A stretch of 64,000 nucleotides of DNA from CAZZCN01 sp964652975. GTDB taxonomy: Bacteria > Bacillota > Clostridia > Saccharofermentanales > UBA5734. Below the pieces are notes generated by a model that saw only the letters and a list, made by a program, of their open reading frames with translations, had not been told where the DNA came from and searched no databases. The DNA is taken from the NCBI GenBank assembly GCA_964652975.1, contig CAZZCN010000005.1:9857-73856 (forward strand). The letters are read 5' to 3'. Shown one piece after another: positions 25,782-35,412 of this stretch (the first letter of the stretch is position 1; each line of letters begins with the position of its first letter). Both the position numbers and the translations under genes were made by a program.

Positions 25782-26382
25782 TTCATTATTAGAATTATGA
25801 ATGTTTTTATTAATTTTTATTTGAATTATTACTCTGAAATTTCTACTTTTTAGACAAACTTTTTCTGTAATTATTGGTTGAAATTCCGTATTGATTTTTC
25901 TAGAATTCCCGTAGTATTTTACAGAAATATTACAATATGAAATCAGAGTCATGAATTCTTGCAAATGCAAGAATTCGCATTTAAATGCTGTCCCATTTCA
26001 TGAATAATCTATGAATATTGATTTGATAGGCTCTTACGCACTGTCAGTTGCGGAGATTGAATCCTCAAGTTGATTTTGCATGCATCAAGCAGCTGCTGCA
26101 CAGGTATTTTACGCAGTTTATATTTTACAGAATCATTACATGAATATTACATTGAAATGCAGTGATGTACAGTGCAATACTATGAAGTAATGAGAAATAT
26201 AGTGGAATATATTGAAGCAAAATGAGAATGAGAAATATATAGAAATATTGCGAATCAATGTAAAATATAGTGAGCTAAAGCGAAAGAAAACGAAATGTTG
26301 TAAATCGCTATAAAATACTGTGGATTGAAATGAAAATTAGTGATGCACTATGAAAAACAATTATATTAATGGTGATTTCGTT
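25782..26382. other. Long AT-rich noncoding stretch
   Basis: About 600 bases between the DnaA-box cluster and the tsaD stop. From about 26150 to 26340 it has a purine-rich plus strand with loosely repeated words (AATGAGAAATATA, AATATAGTG, GAAATATT). I see no gene, tmRNA, riboswitch or terminator here. Confidence 0.5.
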
Positions 26383-27423
26383 TTATGCAAGTCCCAGAGA
26401 CGGATATGCATTAAGATCAAGTCCATCAACTCTTCCATTCATGAATGCAAAGGTGCCGGCTGCAGCAATCATCGCGGCATTATCCGTGCAAAGGATCATC
26501 GGAGGGATGTGCAGATTCATATTTTGTTCCTTTGCTTTTGCCCGCATAGTTGTTCGCAAGGCGCTGTTTGCTGAAACGCCGCCAGCTATGCATACCGTTC
26601 TTTGTGAATATCTATTAGCTGCCTCAAAAGTGTGATCTGAAAGCACATCAACAATTGCTTGTTGAAAGCTTGCGGTAAAATCAGGATAGTCAATCACATC
26701 ACTCAACTTGTTCCCTTCCTTTTGTGCCTGCATTTCAAGCCTGTTAAGGTAATTTAGAGCTGATGTTTTGACTCCGCTGAAAGAAAAGTCCAATGAACCT
26801 TCGGGGAATCTGGTTTTCGGAAAAGGAATCGCGTAGGGGTTACCTCCGCGAGAGGCACTGTCAATAAGCGGACCGCCTGGATAGCCTAATCCGCAGGCAC
26901 GGGCTATTTTGTCAAAAGCCTCACCCGGAGCATCATCTCTTGTTCTTGCAATAACCTCATATGAGTAGTTTTCGTTTACCAACACAATATGACTATGTCC
27001 ACCTGATGCTACAAGACAGATAAACGGTGGATTTAATTCAGGGTTGCCTAAAAGGTTGGCCGCAATATGTCCTTCAATATGATTGACACCCACTAAAGGT
27101 TTTTTGAGTACGGCAGACAGTCCCTTCGCCGCACAAAGCCCAACAAGAAGTGCACCGACAAGTCCGGGTCCGTAAGTTACAGCTATAGCATCAATCTCAT
27201 CTAGCGTATGTCCACTTTTAGTAAGAGCCTCGTCAATTACAGGCAATACAGACTCGACATGAAGTCTTGACGCGATTTCAGGAACTACACCTCCGTATTG
27301 CTTGTGTAAGTCAACCTGAGACGCAATTATATTTGATAGAATCTCTCTTCCCCCGCGAACGACCGCAGCAGCTGTCTCATCACAGGAAGATTCAATTCCG
27401 AGGCATAAAAATTCATTATCCAT
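26383..27423 (-). CDS. tsaD: tRNA N6-threonylcarbamoyladenosine synthase subunit TsaD
   Basis: 346 residues; transfers the threonylcarbamoyl group to A37 of ANN-decoding tRNAs with TsaB/TsaE. Signature LGIESSCDETAAAVV at the N-terminus, the iron/zinc motif NHIEGHIAANL, ASGGHSHIVL, GEAFDKIARACGLGYPGGP and AGGVSANSALR. The open frame extends 37 codons further to 27534, but the conserved protein begins at MDNEFLCLGIES. No strong ribosome-binding site decides between the Met codons at 27423, 27429 and 27444. tsaB and tsaE are not in the window. Confidence 0.94.
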   Translation of the reverse strand: MDNEFLCLGIESSCDETAAAVVRGGREILSNIIASQVDLHKQYGGVVPEIASRLHVESVLPVIDEALTKSGHTLDEIDAIAVTYGPGLVGALLVGLCAAKGLSAVLKKPLVGVNHIEGHIAANLLGNPELNPPFICLVASGGHSHIVLVNENYSYEVIARTRDDAPGEAFDKIARACGLGYPGGPLIDSASRGGNPYAIPFPKTRFPEGSLDFSFSGVKTSALNYLNRLEMQAQKEGNKLSDVIDYPDFTASFQQAIVDVLSDHTFEAANRYSQRTVCIAGGVSANSALRTTMRAKAKEQNMNLHIPPMILCTDNAAMIAAAGTFAFMNGRVDGLDLNAYPSLGLA

Positions 27424-27615
27424 TTTCATAATAATTTTGGCCATCCATTTTTTATTAATATGAGTTTTACTTTCAGTGAAATTGGTTAAATGCAATTTGT
27501 AATCGGGTAATCTATCATCCATGCGCATTTCCACATAAACAAGTCGATTTCGTATTATTTACTGTTTCCATTTTCAAAAGAACATCAACATTTTAACACA
27601 TTTTTCAACTAAAAA

Positions 27616-27624
27616 TGATATAAT
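27616..27624 (+). promoter_or_regulatory. Extended -10 element before the hydrolase-like gene
   Basis: TGATATAAT (27616-27624), an extended -10 hexamer 73 bases before the ATG at 27697. No good -35 is seen, as is common for extended -10 promoters. Confidence 0.45.
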
Positions 27625-27696
27625 TAGAAATATTTTACCCCCGCTCGGGGAAAAATTGTAATCGATGCGGCATTTCGAAAGCCACCAGGAGCAGGA

Positions 27697-28731
27697 ATGA
27701 TTTTTTTTAAGAAAATAGACCCTTACAGGATAGACAGAAATAATGAAGGCCTTAAGCCTTTTGTCAAATTTGTCGTTCTGCCGTTATCAATTTTCTCAGT
27801 TTTACTGGTTGCTCTTGGAATTTATACATTTACAAATGCAAACCGAATCATGAGAAGCGAGTCCAAGGCAATGGAGGAATTTGCAAACAACATCCTTCCG
27901 TCTTATTCTATTGCCTCATTCAAGTCTTTAGACGGGTTGACATCAATAAGCGGTTGGCTTTTCCCATCAAAGGGCAAGGCGATAAGCACCGTTGTAATGG
28001 TCCATGGCAATGGTCAGAACCGCCTTGAATACGATGCTGCTACAGTCGACATATATGAGTTTTTCATAAGTAGAGGGTATAACGTATTTTCATTTGATTT
28101 AAGGCATTCCGGTAATTCTGCCGGCAGTTTGTCAACTTTCGGGTATAGCGAATGGGAGGATGTGGTCTCTGCCATTGCATATGTAAGAAGAGCCACAACA
28201 ACGAAGAATGTTCTGCTATATGGATTTGACAGCGGAGTTACCGCGTCTCTTATCGCTTCCACTAAGCTTATGGAACCAGGACAGTCTCCAGATGACGTCC
28301 CCACGGCTATTGCTGATCTGGGATTTGACCAGAGTTATATAAAAGGTATGATCCTGGACTCTCCTCTAGTCTCTTCAGACGACTACATAAGATATGTCTG
28401 TCAGGAGAAAATTTTTGCCGGGAAGCTAATCGGACAGTATACAATCCCTTATGCTATAAGGCTTTCCGCAAAAAGCGAACAGAAATTCAACCTTGCCTCG
28501 ATTCTTGCCAGGACTCAGATTCCGGTTCACCTAATTTTGCAGATGCATCCAAGCGATTTTCTTAATGACAGGGGCATGGCTTTAATCAATGAAAGAACAC
28601 GCCTTTTTCCTAATCATACCAGTGTATATAAAAGTAATGAAAAAGTAGCGTCTGATCCGTTTCTAACAGACCCCAAGAAATATCTTGACTCTATTGATGC
28701 CTATCTGAAAAGGTTTATCTCGATTTCTTAA
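27697..28731 (+). CDS. Membrane-anchored alpha/beta-hydrolase-like protein, probably non-catalytic
   Basis: 344 residues. One membrane segment at 22-44, then an alpha/beta-hydrolase domain with the oxyanion strand VVMVHGNGQNR (99-109) and FSFDLRHSGNSAG (131-143), as in YqkD/BEM46-type proteins. The nucleophile elbow is GFDSG (176-180): the position normally held by Ser is Asp178. The C-terminal region that usually carries GxGHxxS before LxDPxxY reads KVASDPFLTDPKKY, so the catalytic His appears to be missing. Both changes suggest a pseudoenzyme or a strongly altered activity. GGAGCAGGA precedes the ATG. Convergent with the YfhO gene. Confidence 0.75.
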   Translation: MIFFKKIDPYRIDRNNEGLKPFVKFVVLPLSIFSVLLVALGIYTFTNANRIMRSESKAMEEFANNILPSYSIASFKSLDGLTSISGWLFPSKGKAISTVVMVHGNGQNRLEYDAATVDIYEFFISRGYNVFSFDLRHSGNSAGSLSTFGYSEWEDVVSAIAYVRRATTTKNVLLYGFDSGVTASLIASTKLMEPGQSPDDVPTAIADLGFDQSYIKGMILDSPLVSSDDYIRYVCQEKIFAGKLIGQYTIPYAIRLSAKSEQKFNLASILARTQIPVHLILQMHPSDFLNDRGMALINERTRLFPNHTSVYKSNEKVASDPFLTDPKKYLDSIDAYLKRFISIS

Positions 28732-28805
28732 TGATTTGGTCTTTGATTTTGTTTTTTCTCTCATTATAGTGTTCTGAAAATTATATGATCTTATCCATGA
28801 GTTTC

Positions 28806-28833
28806 TAATTGTTAATTGTTAATTGTTAATTGT
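28806..28833. repeat. 7-bp microsatellite, four units
   Basis: TAATTGT repeated four times without mismatch between the convergent hydrolase-like and YfhO genes. Confidence 0.9.
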
Positions 28834-28894
28834 TAAATACTTTTGGAACTCTTTTAACGTCGCGTGCTTTTTAGCATCGTGTTCTTTTCTTAAC

Positions 28895-31267
28895 CTATTG
28901 CGCTTTTTCGTAACTTTTTGTGCTTTTCAGTTTCTTATAGTTTTCGCCAGACAAATATCTGGGAATAAAAACCACATACAGAAGCAGCAACAAGAGGCTG
29001 GCGGCAAAAATCATAAGTCCTTCGATGAGACCCGGTGTCATGTAGTTGAATCTAATGACATTATCTCCCTTAGGAACTTCCACGGACATGAAGCCAACGT
29101 TGCTTTTTATTATTTCTGCCTTTTTGCCGTTAACCGTTGCAGTCCATCCGGGCTCGTACGGAACAGTAAAAAAGACAAGATTGCTCTTGGTCGTTTTTAT
29201 TTTCGCATCAAATCCAAGGTTGTCGCGCTCGAAATAATATGCAGCCTCACTCCTTCTGTCTTCGCAGTCAGCAGTAAGAGTCTCGTCACTGGTGTCAGGA
29301 TATTCTGTTGATTCATATTTCTGAAAAAGAGTTGAGTATTTAGCAGCTTCCTTGGTATCAAGTACAATTGCTTTAAGCAATACACGTTCTTTTACCTCAT
29401 CGGAATAATTGTCCCAATCCTTGCGTGTGATATAGTTGTCATAGGTAAATCCATAAGGTATGTAGTTACTGTTTTCCCATATTCCGAAACCGTTTTGGGT
29501 GGCAATCTTTTTGTCAAATCCGACGGCGCTAACCGTGGCTTCGTTTTTGCCGTCAAAAAGATACTTAACAGAAAGGAACGACCTTACTGCGATTCTCTCG
29601 AGCTTGGGTCTTGAGGCGACGTTTCGTTCGACACCTATTGCTGTGTAGAAATCTACAATGGATCCTGGAACCACACTGTGGAATGCCTGTATCGTCGGTA
29701 TTCTCCAGAACATGCCGGAATTCTCCTCACCTTCGGTGACGTCTATTCTAATATTCCTCAAATCCGGCAAATCGAACTTTTCGCGGCCCTTAATATTGCG
29801 TTCAACATAAGCCGAGGTATCCGAAATTCCGCTGTATCTACCAAGTATGATATTGAAATTTGCATATCCGATTATAAATAACGAAAGTAAGACCAGTGTC
29901 ATAAAGTTGAAATTCTTTGACTCTCTTTTTACAACAAAAATCAAGAAATACACAAACGAAAGACCCAGCACAACAATTCCCAGATAAGCCCAGAGCCTTT
30001 CGGGGTACGCTGCCAAAGGCTTTTCGGTGGTGGGATTGTTGATTATCCCAAGAGGTACGGCTATTGCAGCTGATATCACAGCAGTCCAGAAAATTCCGCT
30101 TTTAATCTCCTTTTGGGTGCATTTCTCAAGCATTTTGGCGGTTGCAAGCGCCATCATAAGGACGAGAACAAAAAACCATCTCGTATAGTAGCTGCTGCTC
30201 AGCAATTGAAAAGATGCATTCAACGGTGGAATAAAAGCCATTAAAATCAATGTGAAAACAATTCTGCCAGTCCAGTCTTTTTTTGTCCTTTTCATCCAGG
30301 CAAAAGGACCTACCATTCCAAAAAGCGGCAGCCATGCAGTAACTGAAGACCATTTCGCACCTGCATCAGGGTAGAAATTAAGCTGCGATGGTATTTCCGG
30401 TGGAAAGAAAAACGCTTGAAGAATCTGGAACGGCCTTTGTATCTCATAGTAAGTTATCAAAGCCCAGCCCGAAAGCCTGTTCCCTGCACGAGGCAGCTGC
30501 AGCGTAGTAAGAATTGCAGGGAAAACGATGAAAGCCGCCATAGCAAATCCCACCGCTGATTCAAATATCAGTGCTAAAAACTTTTTGAGGTTGAATTTCG
30601 GCCACGCACCGTGGTAAAGCCTGATGTAAAAATAAATGACAATAAAAACAACTTCAGTTACAAAAAAGTAGTAGTTGCAGAGCGCATTTATAAAAACAGT
30701 GATTGCAAATATGCCTTTCCTGTCAGTCTCCATAAACTCTTCAAGTCCGTAAAGCAACAGCGGGAAAAGCGCAATCGCATCGTTGAAGTGGTTGAAGAAG
30801 ATGTTATATATAGAAAAGGAAGAAAACGCATAAAGGAGGGCTGCGAAAAGCACATAATTCTTGTTTTTAACGAATCGCATCAGATAAAGGTAGGCGGTCA
30901 CCCCTGAAACAGCGAACTTAAGGCATAGCACCCAGGGAATCGCCATAGGCACAATACTGGGAGGCAAAACAAGCTGTGTAAGAAAGAACGGGCTGCCTAT
31001 AAGATAAAAAGCATATGACCCGATGAAATTCGCACCTAGATCTGTGTTCCAGTTCCAGAAAACATTACCGCTTTTAACAGCTTCGTTTGCAAGAACATTA
31101 AAAGGGATCTGCTGGCAGTTAAAATCTCCCAGATAAAAGAAATAACCCTTGTCCATTATTATGTAAGGGAGAAAAAACGCCGCAGAAAGGAAAAATGACA
31201 ATATGAAAACAAACCACAGAGCTTTTTTCGTGCTGTAATCGTTGATATTAAAATTTGACAACTTCAT
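28895..31267 (-). CDS. YfhO-family multi-spanning membrane protein
   Basis: 790 residues. About twelve to thirteen membrane helices in the first 500 residues, starting with WFVFILSFFLSAAFFLPYII and the acidic loop GDFNCQQIPF, then an extracytoplasmic part with VPYEPGWTATVNGK and a last helix (GLMIFAASLLLLLLYVV). This is the YfhO layout, a GT-C-type glycosyltransferase superfamily; characterised members add sugars to teichoic acids in Bacillus and Listeria. The sugar and acceptor here are unknown. GGGG lies 10 bases before the ATG. It appears to be a single-gene unit. Confidence 0.85.
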   Translation of the reverse strand: MKLSNFNINDYSTKKALWFVFILSFFLSAAFFLPYIIMDKGYFFYLGDFNCQQIPFNVLANEAVKSGNVFWNWNTDLGANFIGSYAFYLIGSPFFLTQLVLPPSIVPMAIPWVLCLKFAVSGVTAYLYLMRFVKNKNYVLFAALLYAFSSFSIYNIFFNHFNDAIALFPLLLYGLEEFMETDRKGIFAITVFINALCNYYFFVTEVVFIVIYFYIRLYHGAWPKFNLKKFLALIFESAVGFAMAAFIVFPAILTTLQLPRAGNRLSGWALITYYEIQRPFQILQAFFFPPEIPSQLNFYPDAGAKWSSVTAWLPLFGMVGPFAWMKRTKKDWTGRIVFTLILMAFIPPLNASFQLLSSSYYTRWFFVLVLMMALATAKMLEKCTQKEIKSGIFWTAVISAAIAVPLGIINNPTTEKPLAAYPERLWAYLGIVVLGLSFVYFLIFVVKRESKNFNFMTLVLLSLFIIGYANFNIILGRYSGISDTSAYVERNIKGREKFDLPDLRNIRIDVTEGEENSGMFWRIPTIQAFHSVVPGSIVDFYTAIGVERNVASRPKLERIAVRSFLSVKYLFDGKNEATVSAVGFDKKIATQNGFGIWENSNYIPYGFTYDNYITRKDWDNYSDEVKERVLLKAIVLDTKEAAKYSTLFQKYESTEYPDTSDETLTADCEDRRSEAAYYFERDNLGFDAKIKTTKSNLVFFTVPYEPGWTATVNGKKAEIIKSNVGFMSVEVPKGDNVIRFNYMTPGLIEGLMIFAASLLLLLLYVVFIPRYLSGENYKKLKSTKSYEKAQ

Positions 31268-31343
31268 AACTCATGTGCCCCTTAAGTTTTTAATGATTGT
31301 AACAAATATACGAAAAATGTTCAACATTTGTTCCATGGAATGC

Positions 31344-31447
31344 TATAGCAAACTTATTTATGTTATATAATTGAAAATACTAATAAATAGTTTGTCGAAT
31401 GCGTTTTGATGGCACATATATTATGTAACTTAACTCAAAACGCTATA
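31344..31447 (+). repeat. Bipartite palindromic element, copy C (104 bp)
   Basis: Starts TATAGC and ends GCTATA. Hairpin 1 pairs AAACTTATTTA with TAATAAATAGTTT; hairpin 2 pairs GCGTTTTGA (31401-31409) with TCAAAACGC (31435-31443). A further short piece, AAACTGTTTCAAAACGCTA, follows to 31469 and runs into the dut stop codon. Confidence 0.85.
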
Positions 31448-31466
31448 TACAAACTGTTTCAAAACG

Positions 31467-32150
31467 CTATTTTACACCGCTTGACCCGAATCCTCCGCCC
31501 CTGTTGTGTCCGATATCCTCGACACTTTCTACAACCTGCCATTTGATGGAAGGTACGCGTTGCAAGACAATCTGCGCTATTCTATCTCCGGGTGAAATTT
31601 TATATGTTCCCTGCAAATTACCCTTGGATGTTACAGTATAAAGTTCTGATGCCGTATTAATCCCATTATCACAATCCGACATATCCTGATCATTAACTGA
31701 TCCCCCCTCTGTATTGACTTTGGAAGATATGGCATGAATTCCTGTTGAAAAATTAATCACAGGATCTTTACCTGCAAATATCCTGCTTGTATCATCATTA
31801 TGCAAATCACTTGCTTTTGGATCAAAACACTTGCTTTCATTGGTCATCAACACTTTGATCTCATCACGGAATCCTGAGTCGATTGTTCCCGGGGAATTAG
31901 GTATCCTAAGTGGCGTGTTAAGTGAAAGCCCGCTTCTTGGCCTTACCTGGATTTCGTAGCCTCTAGGTATTGCCACCTTTATTCCTGTAGGTATAAGCAT
32001 GGTCTGGCCGGGTGCGATTATGACTTCCTCGGCAGCAACAATATCCATGCCCGCATCTCCTGCATTCGCATAAAAAGGCAATTTTACATTCTCTCTGCAG
32101 ATTGTTACACTGATTGGTATTTCCATGTCTTCATCGTCTACTTTTACCAT
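31467..32150 (-). CDS. dut: dUTPase (dUTP diphosphatase) with large insert
   Basis: 227 residues; hydrolyses dUTP to dUMP, keeping uracil out of DNA. All five trimeric dUTPase motifs are present: DAGMDI (32-37), RPRSGLSL (70-77), NSPGTIDSGFRDEI (85-98), ISPGDRIAQIVLQ (185-197) and RGGGFGSSG (217-225). About 75 residues (106-180), acidic and Asn/Ser-rich, are inserted between motifs 3 and 4; the usual length is 145-155. The insert is in frame with no internal stop. Follows the U32 gene by 20 bases; probably cotranscribed. The stop lies in a dispersed repeat fragment. Confidence 0.92.
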   Translation of the reverse strand: MVKVDDEDMEIPISVTICRENVKLPFYANAGDAGMDIVAAEEVIIAPGQTMLIPTGIKVAIPRGYEIQVRPRSGLSLNTPLRIPNSPGTIDSGFRDEIKVLMTNESKCFDPKASDLHNDDTSRIFAGKDPVINFSTGIHAISSKVNTEGGSVNDQDMSDCDNGINTASELYTVTSKGNLQGTYKISPGDRIAQIVLQRVPSIKWQVVESVEDIGHNRGGGFGSSGVK

Positions 32151-32170
32151 TCTGGCATTCCCCCGTTTTA

Positions 32171-35100
32171 TTAATTGACACCGCGTTGATAATGTCCTTT
32201 TGTCAGTCCGCGGTTTTGTGATTTGGATATTTCAGCGGCTAGCTGGCGAATCGTTTCGATACTCTGCAGGTGGTTTTTCTTGTCATGTCCGGATGCAAGC
32301 ATTTCCTTAAATCCCTCAATCATATTCACGCGTTGGTAAAGCGTCTCATCTGTAAAAATTATCCTGGCTCGTATTTTGCACAACTCGGAAATTTTAAGGA
32401 CCTCGGCAGGAGCACATAAAATATCTCCGTTCAGTATGTCGACCGTGCAGCCCTGAGGATGGCAGACTACAGGAAAAGAGATTCCCTTCTTGTCTTTTAT
32501 TGAATAATCCGTCTGGTTGTTAACACAAATTTGACATCCGCTGCGGTTGTTACCGACAGGGCAGTGTTCAGTGTACATAAGGCGCAGCTTGCCATAAGCC
32601 GGTAATTCAATCAAACAGGATGAATCGACAAAAACCGTTCTCGCAATGTCCGATACAGAATCAACAGGCAGTTCAACCGACGCGGCAATAGACTTCGCAC
32701 CTGAATCCTTATACATCTGCGCTGTCTTAGAGTTAAAAATATTACTTGATATATCTTGAAAATTATCGATTTTTAGTTCTTCACACAGGAATTTATTGCC
32801 TGGATTGCCTGAAAGAATAGCATCTATACCTTCCTTTACGAGGCGTTCAAGCAAGACTTTGAATTCCTTGCTTCTCTCACAAGTGGATGCCGGAGGCATA
32901 CATATAGCAATTTTGGCTGTAGGCTCCTCGGTTTTAAGAATCTTCAAGCCTTCAAACGCCTCTTCGTTAAAAAAAGCAAATATCGGCAGCTCATACCAGT
33001 CCGCCTTGCACGCAATTGAATTGGCGCATCCGTCCCAATAGTAAAAGAAGGCAGACACTTCATGCCTTCGGGTGGAGCTGTGTTTTGAATTGGTTGAATC
33101 GCCTTCACCCGTAATTGTCTCGCAAAAAGAGCTGAACATGTCATGCTTTGCTATCAGTCCGCAAACATCTGAGTAATCATTTGATACTTGTATGTTTGCA
33201 TTGCTAAAACCTTCTACAAAATTCGCATCTTCTCCGTTGTTCGAAATAGATGTGGATCCCACACTCTCGCCACTTTGAGGCATTCTAATATATTTCGTGT
33301 TTTGATGTTCGGTCTGTTCTTCGTCTTGATACTTGAAATATTCGTCGCTGATTTGTCGTTTAAATGCCTGTTTTATTTTAATCTCGAGACCTTGCAAAGA
33401 CTCTCTCCTCAATTGATTGAGAATCGAGACCGGAGCGCTTGGAAGAAATTTTATGTCAAGTTCCTCAACTTTAAATGGAGTACCGCCGGATTTTGAAAGC
33501 TGGCTGGTGCAACGTTCTAAAGATATTCCAGAAAAGTTTTCGTTCTCTGGTTTCGTATCACTGTCCGACTGCAGACTGGCAATATTCTCCATTTCATTTC
33601 CTGCTATTGTGCTCTTACTGGAATTTGTTTTATCAAAGGTCTTTGCTACTTGTTCATTCGAAGAATTTCTAATATATTCTTTAATATCAATCTCTTCAGA
33701 ATAACTGATACCTTTTGCGATTCCTTCTGTTACAGTCCATTCAAGTGTCAGAAGGTCTCCTTCCACTGAGAGAGTACCGTAGACCGGTGTTTTTTTGTTA
33801 TCAGCCGACGTGACCTCCCTGGCGAGAGAAGCGTCGGACATCTGGTATACCATGTCATTTATCTGCAATTTCTCAATTACATCCGGATGAAAACCTTTGA
33901 CACGCATGATTGTTCCGCTTATTTCGACGGAGCCGATCGGAGCGCTTGCAATCTCCTTCTCTTCGTTTTCTCGTCTAATTGCAATAACATCGCCTTTTTC
34001 TAAAGGCTGCGTTGCATTTGATGCTTCAGTTTTTCTGATGTCAACGACTCCTATTTTGGAGTTTCGCGCAGAAACCACACCGAGTAATGCCCCGAAGCTT
34101 CCGACATGGCTGTCGGTCATCATTTCAGGGCCTTTGCGGCCTTTCAGATAATTATCTGTAAAATCGCCGCCCCGGTTAAATGCAACAAGGAGTTCCTGCC
34201 TGTCATTTTGCTTTTCACTCAAGCTGTCACCTGCGAAAATGTTCTTCTTAAAAACGCGTGTTGCGACACCGACGTACTCCGGAGAACGCATCCTTCCTTC
34301 AATTTTGAGGGCTGCAACATTAGCATCGGACAGTTCCTTGATATGATCAAGTGCAGAAACATCCTTGGTAGCTAAAAGCGGGCTGGAACGAAGCTTCGAA
34401 CGGCCTTTAAACATAAGATCATACGTAAGTCTGCACGGCTGGGCACATTCACCTCTGTTACCGCTTCTACCGCCTATCATACTGCTCATCAAGCATTGTC
34501 CCGAATAACAAACACACAGGGCTCCATGTGCAAAAACCTCTGTCTCAATGCCCTTTGTACCGGCATATGCTGTCAATTCCGCTATGTCGGCAATTTCCAG
34601 TTCCCTTGGCAGAATGATTCTGGAGAAGCCTAGCTCCGCGCATGCATCTACTGCATATTTGTCATAAATCGTAGCCTGTGTACTCGCATGGAGCTTTAAG
34701 TCTGGCAACAAGGATTTAATAAGCTTTGCAAATCCCATATCCTGGACTATTATTGCATCAATCCCGTCCTGATAAGCCTTTGCAGCTATTTCGACAGCCA
34801 TTGGGATTTCGTGGTCCATAATAAGTGTGTTAAGTGCAAGGTAGGCCTTACATGAATGAACGTGCGCATAGTCTATGGCATCTGTTAGTTCTTCTGCGGT
34901 AAAATTCTTCGCCTTGCTTCTTGCACTAAAGAACGAAGCGCCAAAATAAACACTGTCCGCACCGTTGCCGATAGCAGCTTTAAGAGATTCAAAATCCCCG
35001 GCTGGTGCAAGCAGTTCAATACTTTTCTGCTTTGTGTTTTCGACTGGGCTCGCAATTTTGCCTGCATATTTTGCTTCATCAATAAAATCACCTTGCACGG

Positions 35101-35191
35101 CATTTTTGTCACTGTCATTTTCGGTCATATTTCCAATGCTTTTCTCTAAAAGCGTTTTTTCCTTTAGGCCATTATCTGTTTTTTTATTCAT
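32171..35191 (-). CDS. Peptidase U32-family protein, RlhA-like (rRNA hydroxylation)
   Basis: 1006 residues. U32 core: ELLAPAGDFESLKAAIGNGADSVYFG, then HGALCVCYSGQCLMSS, GGRSGNRGECAQPCRL and KIEGRMRSPEYV, with the cysteines of the family iron-sulfur cluster. A long C-terminal half (DUF3656-like) includes a second Cys group, CPVGNNRSGCQIC. The E. coli relative RlhA makes 5-hydroxycytidine at 23S C2501; a similar role is likely here but unproven. A Ser/Asn-rich stretch of roughly 200 residues lies between the halves. I choose ATG 35191 (AGAAGGA upstream), with ATG 35212 as the alternative. dut follows 20 bases downstream. Confidence 0.85.
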   Translation of the reverse strand: MNKKTDNGLKEKTLLEKSIGNMTENDSDKNAVQGDFIDEAKYAGKIASPVENTKQKSIELLAPAGDFESLKAAIGNGADSVYFGASFFSARSKAKNFTAEELTDAIDYAHVHSCKAYLALNTLIMDHEIPMAVEIAAKAYQDGIDAIIVQDMGFAKLIKSLLPDLKLHASTQATIYDKYAVDACAELGFSRIILPRELEIADIAELTAYAGTKGIETEVFAHGALCVCYSGQCLMSSMIGGRSGNRGECAQPCRLTYDLMFKGRSKLRSSPLLATKDVSALDHIKELSDANVAALKIEGRMRSPEYVGVATRVFKKNIFAGDSLSEKQNDRQELLVAFNRGGDFTDNYLKGRKGPEMMTDSHVGSFGALLGVVSARNSKIGVVDIRKTEASNATQPLEKGDVIAIRRENEEKEIASAPIGSVEISGTIMRVKGFHPDVIEKLQINDMVYQMSDASLAREVTSADNKKTPVYGTLSVEGDLLTLEWTVTEGIAKGISYSEEIDIKEYIRNSSNEQVAKTFDKTNSSKSTIAGNEMENIASLQSDSDTKPENENFSGISLERCTSQLSKSGGTPFKVEELDIKFLPSAPVSILNQLRRESLQGLEIKIKQAFKRQISDEYFKYQDEEQTEHQNTKYIRMPQSGESVGSTSISNNGEDANFVEGFSNANIQVSNDYSDVCGLIAKHDMFSSFCETITGEGDSTNSKHSSTRRHEVSAFFYYWDGCANSIACKADWYELPIFAFFNEEAFEGLKILKTEEPTAKIAICMPPASTCERSKEFKVLLERLVKEGIDAILSGNPGNKFLCEELKIDNFQDISSNIFNSKTAQMYKDSGAKSIAASVELPVDSVSDIARTVFVDSSCLIELPAYGKLRLMYTEHCPVGNNRSGCQICVNNQTDYSIKDKKGISFPVVCHPQGCTVDILNGDILCAPAEVLKISELCKIRARIIFTDETLYQRVNMIEGFKEMLASGHDKKNHLQSIETIRQLAAEISKSQNRGLTKGHYQRGVN

Positions 35192-35286
35192 TAGTTTTAT
35201 ATTCCTTCTCATCTCTCACTAACATTTATATATCTGAGATTTGTTTTTGCATAAACCTCTCGGCTAGATTGCTATTCCTATGATTT

Positions 35287-35412
35287 ATTTTACACAGCAA
35301 ACATTATACCATGACTCTACCCCGATGTTACGACTTTTAGAATACATATCAATTCTCGCACTATTTTACACAGTAAACATTAACATGCCTCTATTCCGAT
35401 GTTTCGACTTTT
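35287..35412. repeat. Imperfect tandem duplication at the MFS 3' end, 76-bp period
   Basis: ATTTTACACAG...CCGATGTTACGACTTTT (from 35287) recurs as ATTTTACACAG...CCGATGTTTCGACTTTT (from 35363). The second copy contains the last codons of the MFS gene. Confidence 0.75.

Noticed and set aside
25515..26382. Main chromosomal origin at the DnaA-box cluster
   Set aside because: Genes on both sides are mostly on the minus strand, with no dnaA/dnaN/rpmH genes; kept only as a DnaA-box cluster.
25515..26382. tmRNA (ssrA) next to smpB
   Set aside because: No GC-rich tRNA-like ends or TTCGA T-loop followed by CCA in the gap.
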